Of a stretch of 64,000 bases of DNA, positions 51,547-64,000 are shown piece after piece. This stretch comes from Acanthaster planci (lineage: Eukaryota; Echinodermata; Asteroidea; Valvatida; Acanthasteridae): assembly GCF_001949145.1 (NCBI RefSeq), contig NW_019091435.1, positions 260,684 through 324,683 of the forward strand, in the 5' to 3' direction. Numbering within the stretch: position 1 is the first letter of the stretch; each line of letters starts with the position of its first letter. The notes below the pieces were generated by a model. The model had not been told where the DNA came from, ran no database searches, and saw nothing but the letters and a program-made list of their open reading frames with translations. Both the position numbers and the translations under genes were made by a program.

Positions 51547-53879
51547 GCCACAGATGCGTGCGGTAACAGATGTGTAAGGCTTCTGAAGACTGCCAGCCTT
51601 TTCTTACAGGGTGTAAAGCTTTGCAGGTTGGGTTTGATGAAGATGCAGTGGCATTCCTGTAGAGGCATGTGGCTAGTAATGAGAATGGAGTAAGGGTAAG
51701 CTACACTCTGACAGTCCAGCTATTATCAGTCTATGCAGGGCACTCCAAACAGCTTTGGCCCTGTCAGCCAGGCGACTGTCTGACACACTGCATCAAGGCA
51801 TTCATCAGTTTGACCAGTCTCTAACTTCAAGGTTTCTATCAAGACTTGTCAATTCTTATTTGCCTTGTTTGTCGTAATTTTCAAGGGTTAAAGGAAATAC
51901 AATAAAAATAAGAGAAACTTTTATAGTTTAATAGTAGTTTTCAAAAGAGACAAATTACCGGTAATGGCACCAGATATGTACAAGTTACTAGATGACATTC
52001 TTAAAATATATCATACTACACGCTGCTTTCGTCATTGCTGACATTTTCCAACCTCTTGGACCATTCCCACGCACATATCCCTCAAGTCACAATGTTCAAA
52101 CTGGGTAAACCTATGAACATATTACTGGAGGTAATTGAACAAGCCATTTACAAGATTTGAATATGTGAAAAAAAGACTTCTTTTTCTTGTGTTGTTTTGA
52201 CTCAAAATGCACTTCAAAACCCCAGACTGAAATTACAGCCACACATGATTGTGCAGCAAGCTTTACACTGTTTGCCTCAGCTGTGATCTGGTCTGTTCTT
52301 ACTGTACAACCTTCAATATGTAGAATTCAACATTCATATCTACAGAACGTAGAGCAAGTGTACCAGACTTAAGATTTGGCTTACATGTACACGTACACAG
52401 TACTTTGTACACAATATGCACACAACCTTAGGAACAAAGAAAAATGCTATGATCTTGAGCTTGAATGGGTTTATACACATTTTCACAGAGTATCATATAC
52501 TTTGGAATGATAATGAAGATACTCTTGAATAGTTTTTACACATGTATATAATGGAAGTATCAATTTTGTGATTAAAAAAATCCTTTGCAACAGCCTAAAA
52601 GATTGTATAGTGTTCTGGAAGATTTGTGTGTGTATTTCTCCCGTGTTTGACTCCTAAAAGCAGCTCTCATTATCAATCACCTGACCAGTTTGGAGTCAGA
52701 TGCATACACACTATGCTCAGATGCTCAGCTTCTTCAATCAAAGCAATCTCATCAACATGATCTAATACCCCTATCTTGGTACATGCTGTCACTATCCCAG
52801 AATAGGTTGTTGCTTTCTGATATAATGATAATAAACATGTGCTTCACAGGAGCATCAAAGCTGATTTAAACATTGCCCCCTTGGAATTAACAGATGTATT
52901 TTACAGGCTCTCAGATGACTGCGCACCGCAACAACATACTGTACTATAACCACACAACTGACCACATATCTCTGCCTCTTCAAATTTAACCAAATATATT
53001 TTCACAAATGATATAAAACCATGCAGAGTAAAGCACCTCAGGTTTCTCTCAACTTAGCAGACATACACTGATTCTGTTTTCTTTTAGATGATGCTTTCTT
53101 CAGATATGGCAGGGTAAATGACATCTGATTTGTCATGATGTTTCCCTCCAGGACTGGATACAACCATGTCATTCTTTTTACTGCACACCATGAGTTATCT
53201 AAAGGCCACACAATTCACCTCTTAGACTTCTGATATTGAGACTAATCAGAGCTTTCTGCTGAAAATGGAAATAGAGGAAGTTGTGCACTTAAGCTTTTGA
53301 TCAGCATAATGGCTAGCCTACAGTCACAAATAGTGAAAACATGATGGTATATTCAAATCAGATATGACAGGTAATAATGGCTGATGACAGTACATGAGGA
53401 AGCATTTAAAAACACAATTACCAAATGGGTGAAGTAACCAAACAGGCCTCCAGCCCTGGCATGTGAGTGGGGTGAAAATATCACATGATAAATGCCGAGT
53501 CACATGATTACTGATAGAAGAGAATATTCCTGTCTAAGGACTAATCCAATGACCAGAATAGCAAGCAAAAGCAGAGGTGGGGCTACACTTGTGGGTAAGT
53601 AATGCCATATGGCCATGCACATTAAATGCCTCATCAGCCAGGAGAGTATTGCAACTTGTCAAAATGCATGCGTGGGATTAAGAAAGCATACCGGTACTGC
53701 TCTTCAACTGAGAGAGGTGCCACTGCAGTCTCAGATAAGTTGGTTTCTCACCAACTACATGTATTATCAGTGATTGCTTTTTGTCAATAACAGCATATAT
53801 TTATATTGCCCCTCTTAAAGAAATTCGCCTGAAAAGTAGAACTATTATTTGGTGGATAAACTTCAAATGGTACGGGTAA

Positions 53880-55085
53880 ATTTGATTCCAATTCCAAGGC
53901 TTTTAAAGACTTCTACAAAGGCAAAGGAGTTGATTCTATGCATTTTAAGCTATCAACCAATGCAGATGACTTTGTGCTAATGAATTGAATAATCTTAATA
54001 CAAATAAGAGTACAGGCTTGGATAATATTTCTCCAAGGTTCCTGAAGGATGGTACACCCTTGTTGCAAAACCCAATGACACACATTATCAATCTTTCCAT
54101 AGCTACTGATACTGTACCAGATGATTTTAAAATCGCTCATGTTCAGCCTTTCTTCAAGAAAAATAGTAAATCCGATGTCAGTAATTAGGTCCTATAGACC
54201 AACTAGTAATCTCAACGTTAGTACAGATTGCTTAAAAGAGCTGTTAAAAGAGTGGAGGAGTATCTCAGGGAAAACAAAATCCTCTATTTTTCCAGTCGGG
54301 GTTCAGAAGTTCATTTTCAACCAATACATGTCTAATCCCAAAATCTCTTGGAAATTACACTGGAATGGTTACGCTTGATCTTCAAAAGGTATTTGATACA
54401 GTGGGCCATGTAATACTATGTAAAAAGTTACAGGCTATGGGTATCAGATCTGTGGAATGGTTTCAGTCATATTTGAGTAATAGAACTCAAACAGTTACAG
54501 TCAACAAAGCCCAGTCCAGGTCTAAACCTCTTGGATTAACTTGTGGCATACCTCGAGGCAGCTTACTTGCTATTCTTATTTTATGTAAATGACATGCTAA
54601 TCAGTGTTCAGTGTGGTAAGTTACTAATTTATGCTGATGATAGTGCTCTTTGATTTCTGACAAAACCCTCATGACATATATGTAGGGATGTCTCCTAAGC
54701 AAGAAACTGGAATGGTTATGCTATGGCTTATTGACAACAAATTATCTTTACATTTGGGCAAAACTGAGTCTATATTCTGTTTGGGTCTATGGGCAAATTG
54801 AAAAAAAGTAGATTCATTTGCAGTACAGTGCAATGGATATATTATGGTTAAATCATGTTCATCTGTTAAATATCTAGGAGTTATTCTAGACCCTGTTTTA
54901 TCTGGTAAATGCATTGTTACTTCAATTATTAAGAAAGTTGGGGACACTGTTCATTGCCAAAGTGCAGGGAAAGCTTCCAACTTCATTGAGCATACTAACA
55001 CTTTTGGAAAGAGGAATTCACTAATTGTAGAGAAAGCATCCTTATTTTGCACTTGCAAACCATTTCACATTGCTGCATCTCCTGC
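53880..55085 (+). pseudogene. Degenerate non-LTR retrotransposon (LINE) reverse transcriptase
   Basis: Successive plus-strand frames carry reverse transcriptase landmarks of Jockey/CR1-like LINEs in the right order. They are NKSTGLDNISPRFLKDG (about 54000), SYRPTSNLN (about 54200), VTLDLQKVFDTVGH (about 54370), WFQSYLSNRTQ (about 54460), LTCGIPRGSL (about 54540), the catalytic YADD box (54630-54641) and SSVKYLGVILD (about 54860). The order is complete from the fingers through the palm to the start of the thumb. The reading frame changes at about 54180, again before 54365, and between the GIPRG and YADD boxes, and there are in-frame stops, so it cannot encode an active enzyme. An upstream endonuclease domain and the 3' end are not found. 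This is a 5'-truncated, old insertion. Confidence 0.92.
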
Positions 55086-55127
55086 CCACACTAGCTACAT
55101 GTAGGTGGGCACTGGAAATGCGTTTCA

Positions 55128-55135
55128 TGACGTCA
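55128..55135. promoter_or_regulatory. CRE-like TGACGTCA
   Basis: An exact CREB/ATF palindrome followed by TCATT, about 40 bp after the recognisable end of the LINE fragment. It may belong to the element. Confidence 0.25.
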
Positions 55136-58100
55136 TCATTTAACAGAGTAAATTCGGGCATGGCATGTTTTGAATACCAATTTATAGTGTTGAGCAGCAT
55201 GTCAGACGGACTAGGAAAACAATGCTAGCAATGTTTCATTTGTGGTGAATGAATGTTAGATGTCAGCCCTTGACAGACAAGTTGCTGTTGAAATACAAGC
55301 ACCTGGCATTTAAATATCATGAGTTACCTAGGCAACCCAGAGAATGACAAGTAGTGGGTTGGTAACAGCACATAACAGAATCTAGTGCTGGAATGAAATT
55401 TCAACCACATGCGTTATTTCAAGGGAACCATCAAGGTTCTCAGTAAATGTACTCAGAGTTTCTCAAATACATGTACTTGAAACTTGCATTTGTCATGTAC
55501 TGATATATACATATAATGAACTGGTATTCTGAATATCAGTAGAAATATCTTTTAAATGAATTATTTGAACTCATGCATACAGAAATAATTATCTGATTGC
55601 CTAAGTATTTACCAACTTTGTTGCTTGCACTTGGAATTTTCTCTTTTTTTTACTCCTGTATCAATAACCCTTCAAAGACTGAAGTCAACTGGATGGTCTT
55701 CAAGAATGCAACAGTTGAATGCAATGCAAGCCCAGTGCAGTGTATGGCATTTATGAGACATGTCCATTTCAGGACATTCTTTAATATGGTTGTATCAAAC
55801 AGCAATTAATTACTTACCAGGGATTATGTAAATAGCCCCCCGAATCAGATACATTTCACTATGACTGCATGCGAGCATTTACATTTAAGTGACGGGAAGA
55901 ATGGTTCTACTCTGTGTTTTGAGTTACATGCAATGGTGCTGTGAGTGTGTGTACTGTTGAATGTGACCTTTTCTCACAAAAGAAGTCGTGGTACAGGTTT
56001 CTGTTTTTTTAAATTTCTATTTTTCTATTTATTTTTATTTTTTGAATTCTTTGCATTAAAAATATATTAAGCTCTTAATTTCAATACCTGCTTTATTTTG
56101 ACATCCTAAAAATTATCGACACTATGCAGGTGCAATAACAATAACATCCTATTATATTCTTTTAAGCATGATTTGTTCAAAGACATCAGACTCAAAGGTG
56201 CCAGTTGCTGTGCTGCAGATTCATTTTGTTTGGTGGGGTCACAAATAGTCTTTTTGATGCACACTAACCAAGCAGGGAATGCAATGGTAGGCCCAAACAG
56301 TCTTTTTGATGCACACTAACCAAGCAGGGAATGCAGTGGTAGGCCCAACAACATGTTGAGTTAATCCACCCCAAACTCTACAGTTTCCCTCCTTCCTTAT
56401 CGGTAAAAGCCCACACAGTATTGTGGTGGTAATGACAGCTCATTGGCTGGTATCCAGCATGGCTGCAAGGATCCCCTTAATCCTAATGCGGCTCAGAAAT
56501 TCATCCAGCCTGGCCTACTGGCCAGCTGTCCATCTATACCCAGCTAGCCACAGGCAGCTCATACAATATTCATTCTCCAACCAGTCTCTCCTGATCACTC
56601 CTTGCCCCACAACAATTTTTTTTTATCCTTTTGATCTGGGCGGTAAGGTATCACACAATTCACACAGTGCTTGTTTACAACCAGCCTTGCCTTGCATTGC
56701 CCTGTGCTTTTCGTAAGTAGACAGTGACTCGTGACTGGCATTTGAAGTGGAGTCCTTTTCTGACGAAAGACGTGAAGAAAGTCACTACATTAAACAATGA
56801 CAACTTACTACTCATGCCATGAATTGTGACTGAACCTTAGCCTCTATGAACTCTGTGTATGGGTGCGCCCTCAACGGTGACATAGGGAGAGGGGTTTTTG
56901 ACCCTTGAATGAAATATTTTACCATATCTGGCTTTAAGCTTCTTTCCAAGGGATAGTACTTGTTCCTACTCTGCACCTTTCAGGCAACTACACATTGAAG
57001 GGGCGTCATCACTAGTGCTTGGTCCACAATGCCCTCTCTTGGCAACACACAGAATAATACAACAATAATAATAATGTATTTCCTTTCCCTATGGTACAAC
57101 TAATCAGTCTTTTTCATGACAGCAAAAATGTCAGACAAAAAATTAAATAACACCTTTCTTAATGTACCTAACTTTGCACTTCTACAAAGAGCACAGTGAG
57201 ATGTAAGTTAGATTCTTATTCAACCAAACACGACTGAGCATCCAAGGTCAGAGTTGCAACTGCAATCCAATCTGAATACATGACACTGGCTTAATGGATT
57301 TCATATTTGAAACCAGTAGCACAGATCTGTCCATGAGACATGATTTACTGACAGCCAATGCTCTCATATACACAGAGATGCATGAAACTGACAACCAACA
57401 TCTTTCTCTCCAAAGCTATAAAAATTCCAAAACAAGACAGAAAAATGACAACCATAAGTATACATTAAAATATCTAATTCATTGCATCTAATATTTGCTG
57501 AAGTCAGGTGGAGGCTAGCTGTTTACTAGCTGTGGAGCAATTAATCAGCATGTATTCCATGTCATGGTTGAATGCATTCAATTAAGCTATGCATTCAAGA
57601 TTCCTCTATGATTACAATGACACAGCCTCCCTAGGTGTTGACACGGACAGGTCAGTGATTCCACTTCCATTCATCAACATTTTAGGACTTTTGTAGGAAG
57701 AAACCATTCAGCAATTTTTTTTAACAAATCACTGCCACAGAAGAAACAGAATGAATCTTTACCCGTAAATTAAAAAAACAAAAGCACATAACCAATCATT
57801 GTTGGTCGTTATAATTAAATAGCCATATATGCACAAATTCATCATCAAATGAAACCTGAGATGGAAATAACTTCTTTTTTTCTGCCACGCAGAATCAGAA
57901 GAGCCAGATAGCTGCAAGCAATTACCACATACATCGAGCACCTATACTAGCAATGTTATTAGAAGCGGCCCAGACCTCTACACGGCCGAGATCCCTCTAA
58001 AAATATTGTAGTTGGCAGCAAATTATATCAATTTCACAGGCAATAACATCACGCAGAATCTGAAAAAATAGAAGTGGACAGCATAATGGGCATGAAAATT

Positions 58101-58269
58101 GCTTGTATCTGCAGGGTGAATAGAAGGCACTGCAAGGGAGGTGACCTAGAGGAGCTGTGTGAGTACATGTACCCAGGCACCTGCCCTGTTACCAAACACC
58201 AACCCTTAAGAATCCATTGTCAGCCCCTAAAACACACCACAGGCGTGGATTACACCATTATGGACCCAA
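55136..58269. other. Intron-like DNA with no recognised gene
   Basis: Contains a T-rich stretch (about 55990-56045), a 52-bp tandem duplication (56247-56350) and an AAT-rich microsatellite (about 57055-57075). A 69-codon plus frame at 58074-58283 has no recognisable content. Confidence 0.4.
56247..56350. repeat. 52-bp tandem duplication
   Basis: Two adjacent copies (56247-56298 and 56299-56350) beginning AGTCTTTTTGATGCACACTA differ at about one position (GCAATGG against GCAGTGG). A very recent duplication or possibly an assembly duplication. Confidence 0.93.
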
Positions 58270-58470
58270 ACAAAAAATCCTAAATTCATCCTGAAAGAAA
58301 CTTCGAAACCTATATGAGAAACGCCAAGGCAAACAGGATGTCCTCCGATCCTATTGGCCAAACAACCTGGGGAAAGAAAGCAGTTGAATAAACTCATTTT
58401 GCCGAGCGCCCCCCGCGGCACAGTTTTCACAAGTTAATGTCATTTTATCTGATGTGCACGGCACGCATGG
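58270..58470. promoter_or_regulatory. CpG-richer islet with CCAAT-type box
   Basis: Contains CCTATTGGCCAAAC (CCAAT on minus), GCCGAGCGCCCCCCGCGGCA and GCACGGCACGCATGG, in contrast to the CpG-poor surroundings. No exon is recognised. Promoter-like composition only. Confidence 0.25.
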
Positions 58471-61400
58471 TTCAAGCTTCCTAAGGTAGTTCAGGCCTAT
58501 GCACTATACGACTGCTGGGTAATTTGACTGAGTTGAAGTGTGTCTGGTAGACAGGAGCAGGCCTTCCTTGGCTATCCTCTTCCTTCATGTCAACAGGAAG
58601 CTGTCAATAACCAGCCCTCCATACCCAGCCTGCAATATTAAACCGCACTTTCTCAATAATGCAGCAAACATGTGGGCCAATGCTCAGGTACCATTGTTTT
58701 CAATGTGTCCCACATGTAACCCCCTATATTCCCTTATGGATGCAGGTTACACAAGTAGTTAGTTCAACCAAATAACCAAGATGAAAAAACATCAATCTTA
58801 AGCTGTCTTTTCAATTGTCTTCTTTCAAAAACAAAATGCATGAAAGCTCTGCCTTTGTTAAGTTCTTTCCTGACACTTGCGTCTTGCAATCTTCACACCA
58901 AATCAACTTATCTGTAAAAAAATCACTTCTTCTCTTAGATCACCATCACTAATACATTTAAAATAGCTGCGAGTGCTAATGTGATTGAATAAAAACCATT
59001 CTCCTGTGTTATATTGATTGAGAAAGCGCTTCGAAAAAGCTGACCATTTTCCAGAAATGTCCTGATTTTCATACTTACTGTACTAACAGGGTATGTGCAC
59101 ATTGTTCCGGATAATATTATTGAATGGCTAAGCATGGAATGAGAGAAAAATTGTCACAACCTCAAATCTGGACTATTCCATTTTACAAAGCAAAGCCGAT
59201 TGAAAGGATAAATCAGGATTTTTCCAAACGATAGTATTTCTTCCAGTTCACAGTTTAAAGCAACTCAATATTTGTTTTGTTTTATTTAATATAACTGACA
59301 AACAGATCCTTACAACTTGATTTTTTTTCTCAAGTAAATTTAAAATGATTTCAAATCACACAAAGAAAGTTGTAAACAAATTTAACTGCTTTCAGTTTTG
59401 AATTCCACAAATTATAATAACTTATGGAATCAATAATGATTTTCAACATCAACAGTTACAGTTTTCACAAGTTTGGTTGTCACACCTTCAAATTAATGCA
59501 CTTTATATTTGGCAATGGTGTACCTCAAGACCCTCAAGAACAGACTACAGGTAAATAATGACAGGAGTTAATGTAAACAAATTTGAGTCTCGTTTCTAAT
59601 TCCAGCTTCAGAATCTCTTTGATTCTGACAGTCACAGATATTACACATTGAACCAAAGTTTTGAATGCCTAAAAGTGTCAAGACCGCACAGAGCATTAGC
59701 CACTCTCAATGTTACTACACACATGTACAAACAGCTGTGATTAATTCAATAGAAAAAAAAATTTCATCTCATGCTATGTCAGGAATCTACTGTTCAAGGC
59801 AGTAGAGGCTAGAATACAAGTAAAAATGGTCAAGTACACTCAATGTGTGTCTGTATCATTATTAAGTTACTGTTCAGTTTGGGGAGAGTAACAGATGGGG
59901 TAGTGGAAACTTTTCTCTTCCTTTTTCTTTGTTTTTTCTTTTTACTGTGGATTGTTTTTGCAGCTCAATAGTCACTCTGCCTTTATCCATCGCTTCATTT
60001 ACACTCAGAGCAGCAGGGCATGTGTTATTCATAGAATTCCTCTTTTGCAGAAACAGTCACTGTACAGTGTTTTGGATAGCCTCCCCACATCTGATATCAA
60101 AACACAGGCTGTCTGACAGATTTCCATCAGATATTAAATTTAGATTCAGTGGCCTGAGTTTTCAAAGGGCCTGTGCCTTAATGTCAGGGAAGCAATCAGG
60201 CGAGGCCTGGGCCACAACCAAGCTGCATTCTCCTGGGATTGGTCAGATTAATTGCAGCTTGCCAGCTTGTGATAAATTTAACAACCTCTCTGAACTTTTT
60301 GTCATGGCTATGAAAAACTCAAAAACTGGTTGCTTCTGAATAAACTGGGCATCTGACATACTATGTATATCTGCTGAGTTGGCACCGCTTTTGCCATGAA
60401 GAGAGACAGCAAAACCCTTTCTCCTCATCAATTTTAAAGCAATGATGATTTTAAAATATGCTCATTCCTGGGCCATGTGATAAATGGATTAAAATAGAAA
60501 GAAGTCTTACTGAGGTCCATCAGGCTTCACTTCAAGTATACTGCTAATTGTGAGCATCTTGCACAGATATTATTATAATTAGGCGAGCTGTCCATGACCT
60601 GACTACTGCTGTCACCATCATGCCAACATCCAAGTATGTGGCTAGATGCTCATTCCTTCATTGCATCAATCTGTACTGTTTACTTAGAAGTCCACGTTTC
60701 TGGGAGGCATTTGTGCAGCACATAAATTCATACATTTTCTGTGGGTTTCCCTGACAGTGAAGAAACTGTACAGTTCGTATAAGTTTCTAGATCAGGGAAC
60801 ACAAAAATTGAAAACTTAAAAATACAAAAACTGAAAAACACACTTAGGGCCTACATGAAAACTCCAACTATCTTCATCTCATGCAACTCGTTCATTGGTC
60901 AAGCAGCCTGCGGGCTTAGGCAATTGTTTTTTTTCCCAGTTAGAGACAACAAATATGACAGGCACTAATCTTTGCTTGAGACTTTGGATTCAATTAATGA
61001 GAAAAAAACAAAACTGAAAATGACCCATTTTCAGTAAAATCACGGAAGTCATATTTCACTGAAAACTAAACCAGATCTCCTTGGGCCTTTTACAGAACCC
61101 TTCCAACTTGAAAGCAATTTCAGCCAGGAATTTCTCCCAAACTGCACTGTTCTGATATCAACAGAGCAGGACAGACATGTACAAGACTTGAAACCTCAAG
61201 TATCTTACCTTCAACAGCCAAAGAATGAAGAGTAATGTTGTCATAGCAACGCACAGGTGCATTGATGTCAGCATGGCGATGAGATGGTTTCATGCATTGC
61301 AAACAGCAGACAGATGGTCATAAAAGAGGGAAGGAAAAAAATATGACAAGCAAATGAGGTTGCAGCTTAACACCCAAGACCAGGCAGTGCTAACACGCAA

Positions 61401-62650
61401 TCCACAGCGTATGGACTTAAACCACAGCATGAATGTCCAAATAAAAATATCTGGAAATCAACCTGTACACGATAATGGCTACCTTCGTTTTGGAACAGAA
61501 GCGTTTTAAAAGTTAACTTCCTCTTTCAATAACACCCCTCTTACAACATCCTGCTTAAGGGGATGAAGTTAAAAGTAATAATATTACTGATGTTAGCATA
61601 AGTGCGAAAGTCTTTTTCTGCTCAAGGAACATTTCAGGAGTGTCCAGCTGCAATACCTTAAACAAGAGTTGTACAACTTGCTTTAGTGATTGAGTTCATG
61701 GTAAGTAAACTTTCTTTAACTATCTGAAGAAGGAAAAAACAAAAGCAGGAACAACAATCCATCAATTTAATTTTTTCTTGAGCAGCCTAACAATAACATA
61801 TCTCAAATAATGTTGGAAGAGCATTCTTACACTGATTTGGGCATAGTTGCCAGGATATGATATTTGGTGACAAAAAATTCAGGATGAAGACAGAGACAAA
61901 AATGTCAATGGTCAGTTAATGAGCACTACAATTGAATCAAATTGAATTTGAAGTGATGACAAAGAATAAATTGATCATCAACTGGCTACAAAGGCTGCTT
62001 TTGAGTTTTCACGTGCAAAGAAAGTACATATAACCAATCACGCGGAATTATTATGTAGTATCAGTTGGTACATGATCAGTGGCATGTGTATGGGCTTTGC
62101 AAGTATGAGCAAGACAAGTTTGGGATGCACCAATAATGAAAACCCTATGGCAAGGAATAGCACAATTTAATTTTCACTGGAGAATTCATGCGCCCATAGC
62201 GCCTTCACATCGATGCTTGATGTTCAGCTGCAGCTAGATGGCATTCATGGTTTCGACCAGCCTCGCTGTCACCACTGAAGGGGTACTTGAGCAAAGGGTC
62301 CATAGACCCATCAGCTCATTGCAAATTAAACAGATAATTGAAGCAATACTAAGGATTCTTTGATTAATTGGGTCAACTTGCAACTTGCTTTGAAAAACCT
62401 TACACAACCGTTTTATATTTCAGCATTCAGCTCAACCTTCAGTTACCTGTATAAAGGGGAACTGCAGAAAGTAAAACCAAATGCAAGGAAAACTAGAAAC
62501 TGTGAGTAATGCATACTTTTCACTGAAAGATGCATACACGTACACGTAAATTCGACCTTCAAACCTTGAAGCCTGTAACCTCACATCCCGAAGTAATACC
62601 AAGCTTGAGTGCAAGCAATACACACAATTTGTTGAAAAGCACACACAAAC
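58471..62650. other. Intron-like DNA with no recognised gene
   Basis: The longest frame is 136 codons on plus (59929-60339), starting at a non-ATG codon. Its peptide has no domain I recognise. The same interval (about 60000-60340) has mixed, non-repetitive sequence with ATTAATTGCAGC and TGACAG words and could be a conserved noncoding element. Confidence 0.4.
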
Positions 62651-63078
62651 CTAACTTCACAGTACGCATTGGTACCCCTAACTTCAGAGTGGGCACTGAT
62701 ACCCCTAACTTCTGCATAGGCATTCATACCCCTAGCTTCAGAGTGGGCACTAGTATCCCTNNNNNNNNNNNNNNNNNNNNNNNNNNNNNNNNNNNNNNNN
62801 NNNNNNNNNNNNNNNNNNNNNNNNNNNNNNNNNNNNNNNNNNNNNNNNNNNNNNNNNNNNNNNNNNNNNNNNNNNNNNNNNNNNNNNNNNNNNNNNNNNN
62901 NNNNNNNNNNNNNNNNNNNNNNNNNNNNNNNNNNNNNNNNNNNTAACTTCAGAGTGGGCACTGGTACCCCTAACTTCTGCGTAGGCATTCATACCCCTAA
63001 CCTCAGAGTGGGCACTGGTACCCCTACATGTAACTTCAGAGTAGGTATTGGAACCACTAACTTCAGAATAGGTTACTA
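62651..63078. repeat. Minisatellite, 27-bp unit (CTAACTTCAGAGTGGGCACT + GGTACCC)
   Basis: Units start at 62651, 62678, 62705, 62732 and 62759, then at 62943, 62970, 62997 and 63024, with an exact 27-bp period. A last, diverged unit starts at 63057 after a 6-bp insertion (ACATGT). Two unit types alternate in part: type A (CTTCAGAGTGGGCACT) and type B (CTTCTGCGTAGGCATT), giving a 54-bp higher-order repeat. The unit is a multiple of three, so frames stay open in both directions; this is not evidence for a protein. Confidence 0.95.
62761..62943. other. Assembly gap (N run) inside the 27-bp minisatellite
   Basis: 183 N. The flanking unit starts (62759 and 62943) are 184 apart, not a multiple of 27. 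The copy number across the gap is therefore unknown. Confidence 0.99.
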
Positions 63079-64000
63079 ATGCTGTAATCACCTTTTGCAA
63101 AGGGGGTGGGTCAAACATGGAGATCAATTGCCCAGGTAGGTTAAGCAATGAACCAATATTTACTAAACTGCAAGGTGCTATTAAAAAAATTAAGAGTGTT
63201 TGACTGAATTCCATAATATGAGCTTGGAGGCCATTTTCTATGTCATTTTCTTCTTGAGTTGCATTAGAAAGAGTAAGCTGAGCTTAGACAAGCTTGGATG
63301 TATCATTCAGTTTAGCATCCTGATGGATGTGGAAACAATGTTGGTGAGAAATGTTGGGGGTGCTTGCTGATTTCTATTGTAAGAGATTCTTTGAAAAAGT
63401 GGCTCTTCATGTATTTGAAATTTGTTTTGTAATATTAGATCATAACTTAGGGATTTTTAAGAGGGTTAGTCACACCACGCCAATGACCAGAATTTGCCCT
63501 TGCCACCCTAGTAATGTCTCCTGATAGTGGTTACCGGATAAGTTCATACAGATCCATAACAATGCCCATTTCTAAAGGCACAAATCTATTACTTTAAAAC
63601 CTGTTACCTATACATCACTGCATCAAATCACTTGGAAAACAGGTCGGCAACAGTGCAGGTACCCAAAGAAAAAACCATTGAACTATAAGGTAACAATGTG
63701 ACAATATCTGCTGGCTTTCTAATTAAAGGAATCTCGTGCTGCAGTAATCTACTGCATGAGAGTGATGCATTTGGTCCACTCAATAGCAAGTCAACTGCTT
63801 TAAAGTGAGCAACTTGCAGACAAGGTGCCAGCCAGTCTATTGAGTGCAATATGCTGACAGTTACAGGGATACAGTTACTATAAATTAGTTAATATTAAGT
63901 CAGCAGATAGGAGAATATGTCAACTGTAACTTTATCAGTAAAGGAATATCTTCGTGTCCTAGCTGCACTTCGCACAGGGGAAATAAACCAATACTTAAAA
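63079..64000. other. Unassigned DNA to the right edge
   Basis: AT-rich, with no recognised exon, repeat or RNA gene. Confidence 0.4.

Larger units (their letters stand above)
50665..53879. other. Intron-like DNA with no recognised gene
   Basis: AT-rich. It holds a SINE-like motif (51121-51146), a 16-bp duplication (51515-51546) and a 12-bp palindrome, ATTACCGGTAAT (51954-51965). No exon is recognised. Confidence 0.4.

Noticed and set aside
58074-58283. 69-codon plus frame with several cysteines
   Set aside because: Cysteine spacing matches no domain I know, and there are no clear exon borders.
62530-63214. Frames of 135-154 codons on both strands at the right end
   Set aside because: 27-bp minisatellite plus N run. 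Repetition in step with codons is enough to keep them open.

Overview
The window looks like a piece of a draft animal nuclear genome: AT-rich, gene-poor DNA with GT-AG splice signals, decayed transposons, minisatellites, three runs of N (24429-24809, 36233-36451, 62761-62943) and many ACATGTA-type palindromes. There is no sign of bacterial or organellar organisation. The one confidently recognised coding piece is an exon for the first immunoglobulin domain of a Roundabout (Robo) axon-guidance receptor, so the organism is a bilaterian animal. The ACATGT-rich background and the repeat types suggest a marine invertebrate deuterostome, perhaps an echinoderm. That placement is inference.

Layout. 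The Robo exon lies near the left edge on the minus strand (1533-1718, start uncertain). The rest of the receptor would continue off the left edge, because the tryptophan half of Ig1 is missing. Everything to the right is then upstream in the gene: most probably a very large 5' intron, or intron plus promoter-side DNA. A possible first coding exon (13425-13508, minus strand) sits in a CpG-rich island. It ends in a GT donor in phase 0 and joins in frame to a signal-peptide-like stretch at the start of the longer Ig1 exon model. This is a testable gene model, not a proven one.

The presumed intron holds mobile and repeated DNA. There is a Tc1/mariner-type MITE with a TA target duplication (27664-27996). 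A hAT-like element full of GACTCGAGTC occupies 32310-32771. A MITE-like element with long imperfect inverted ends lies at 35033-35319. A broken non-LTR retrotransposon reverse transcriptase lies at 53880-55085. Two repeat families are each present twice: 37248/40556, and 24225 (+)/44353 (-). Two coding-neutral minisatellites have 24-bp and 27-bp units. The 24-bp minisatellite has grown inside one copy of the second family, whose other copy carries a single ancestral unit.

Other structures include a near-perfect 53-bp palindrome at 50612-50664, a G-rich/C-rich inverted pair at 13006-13149, three TGACGTCA sites and several CpG-rich islets that could be regulatory. I found no CRISPR array, rRNA or convincing tRNA, and no complete gene. 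Most open frames longer than 60 codons look like chance.
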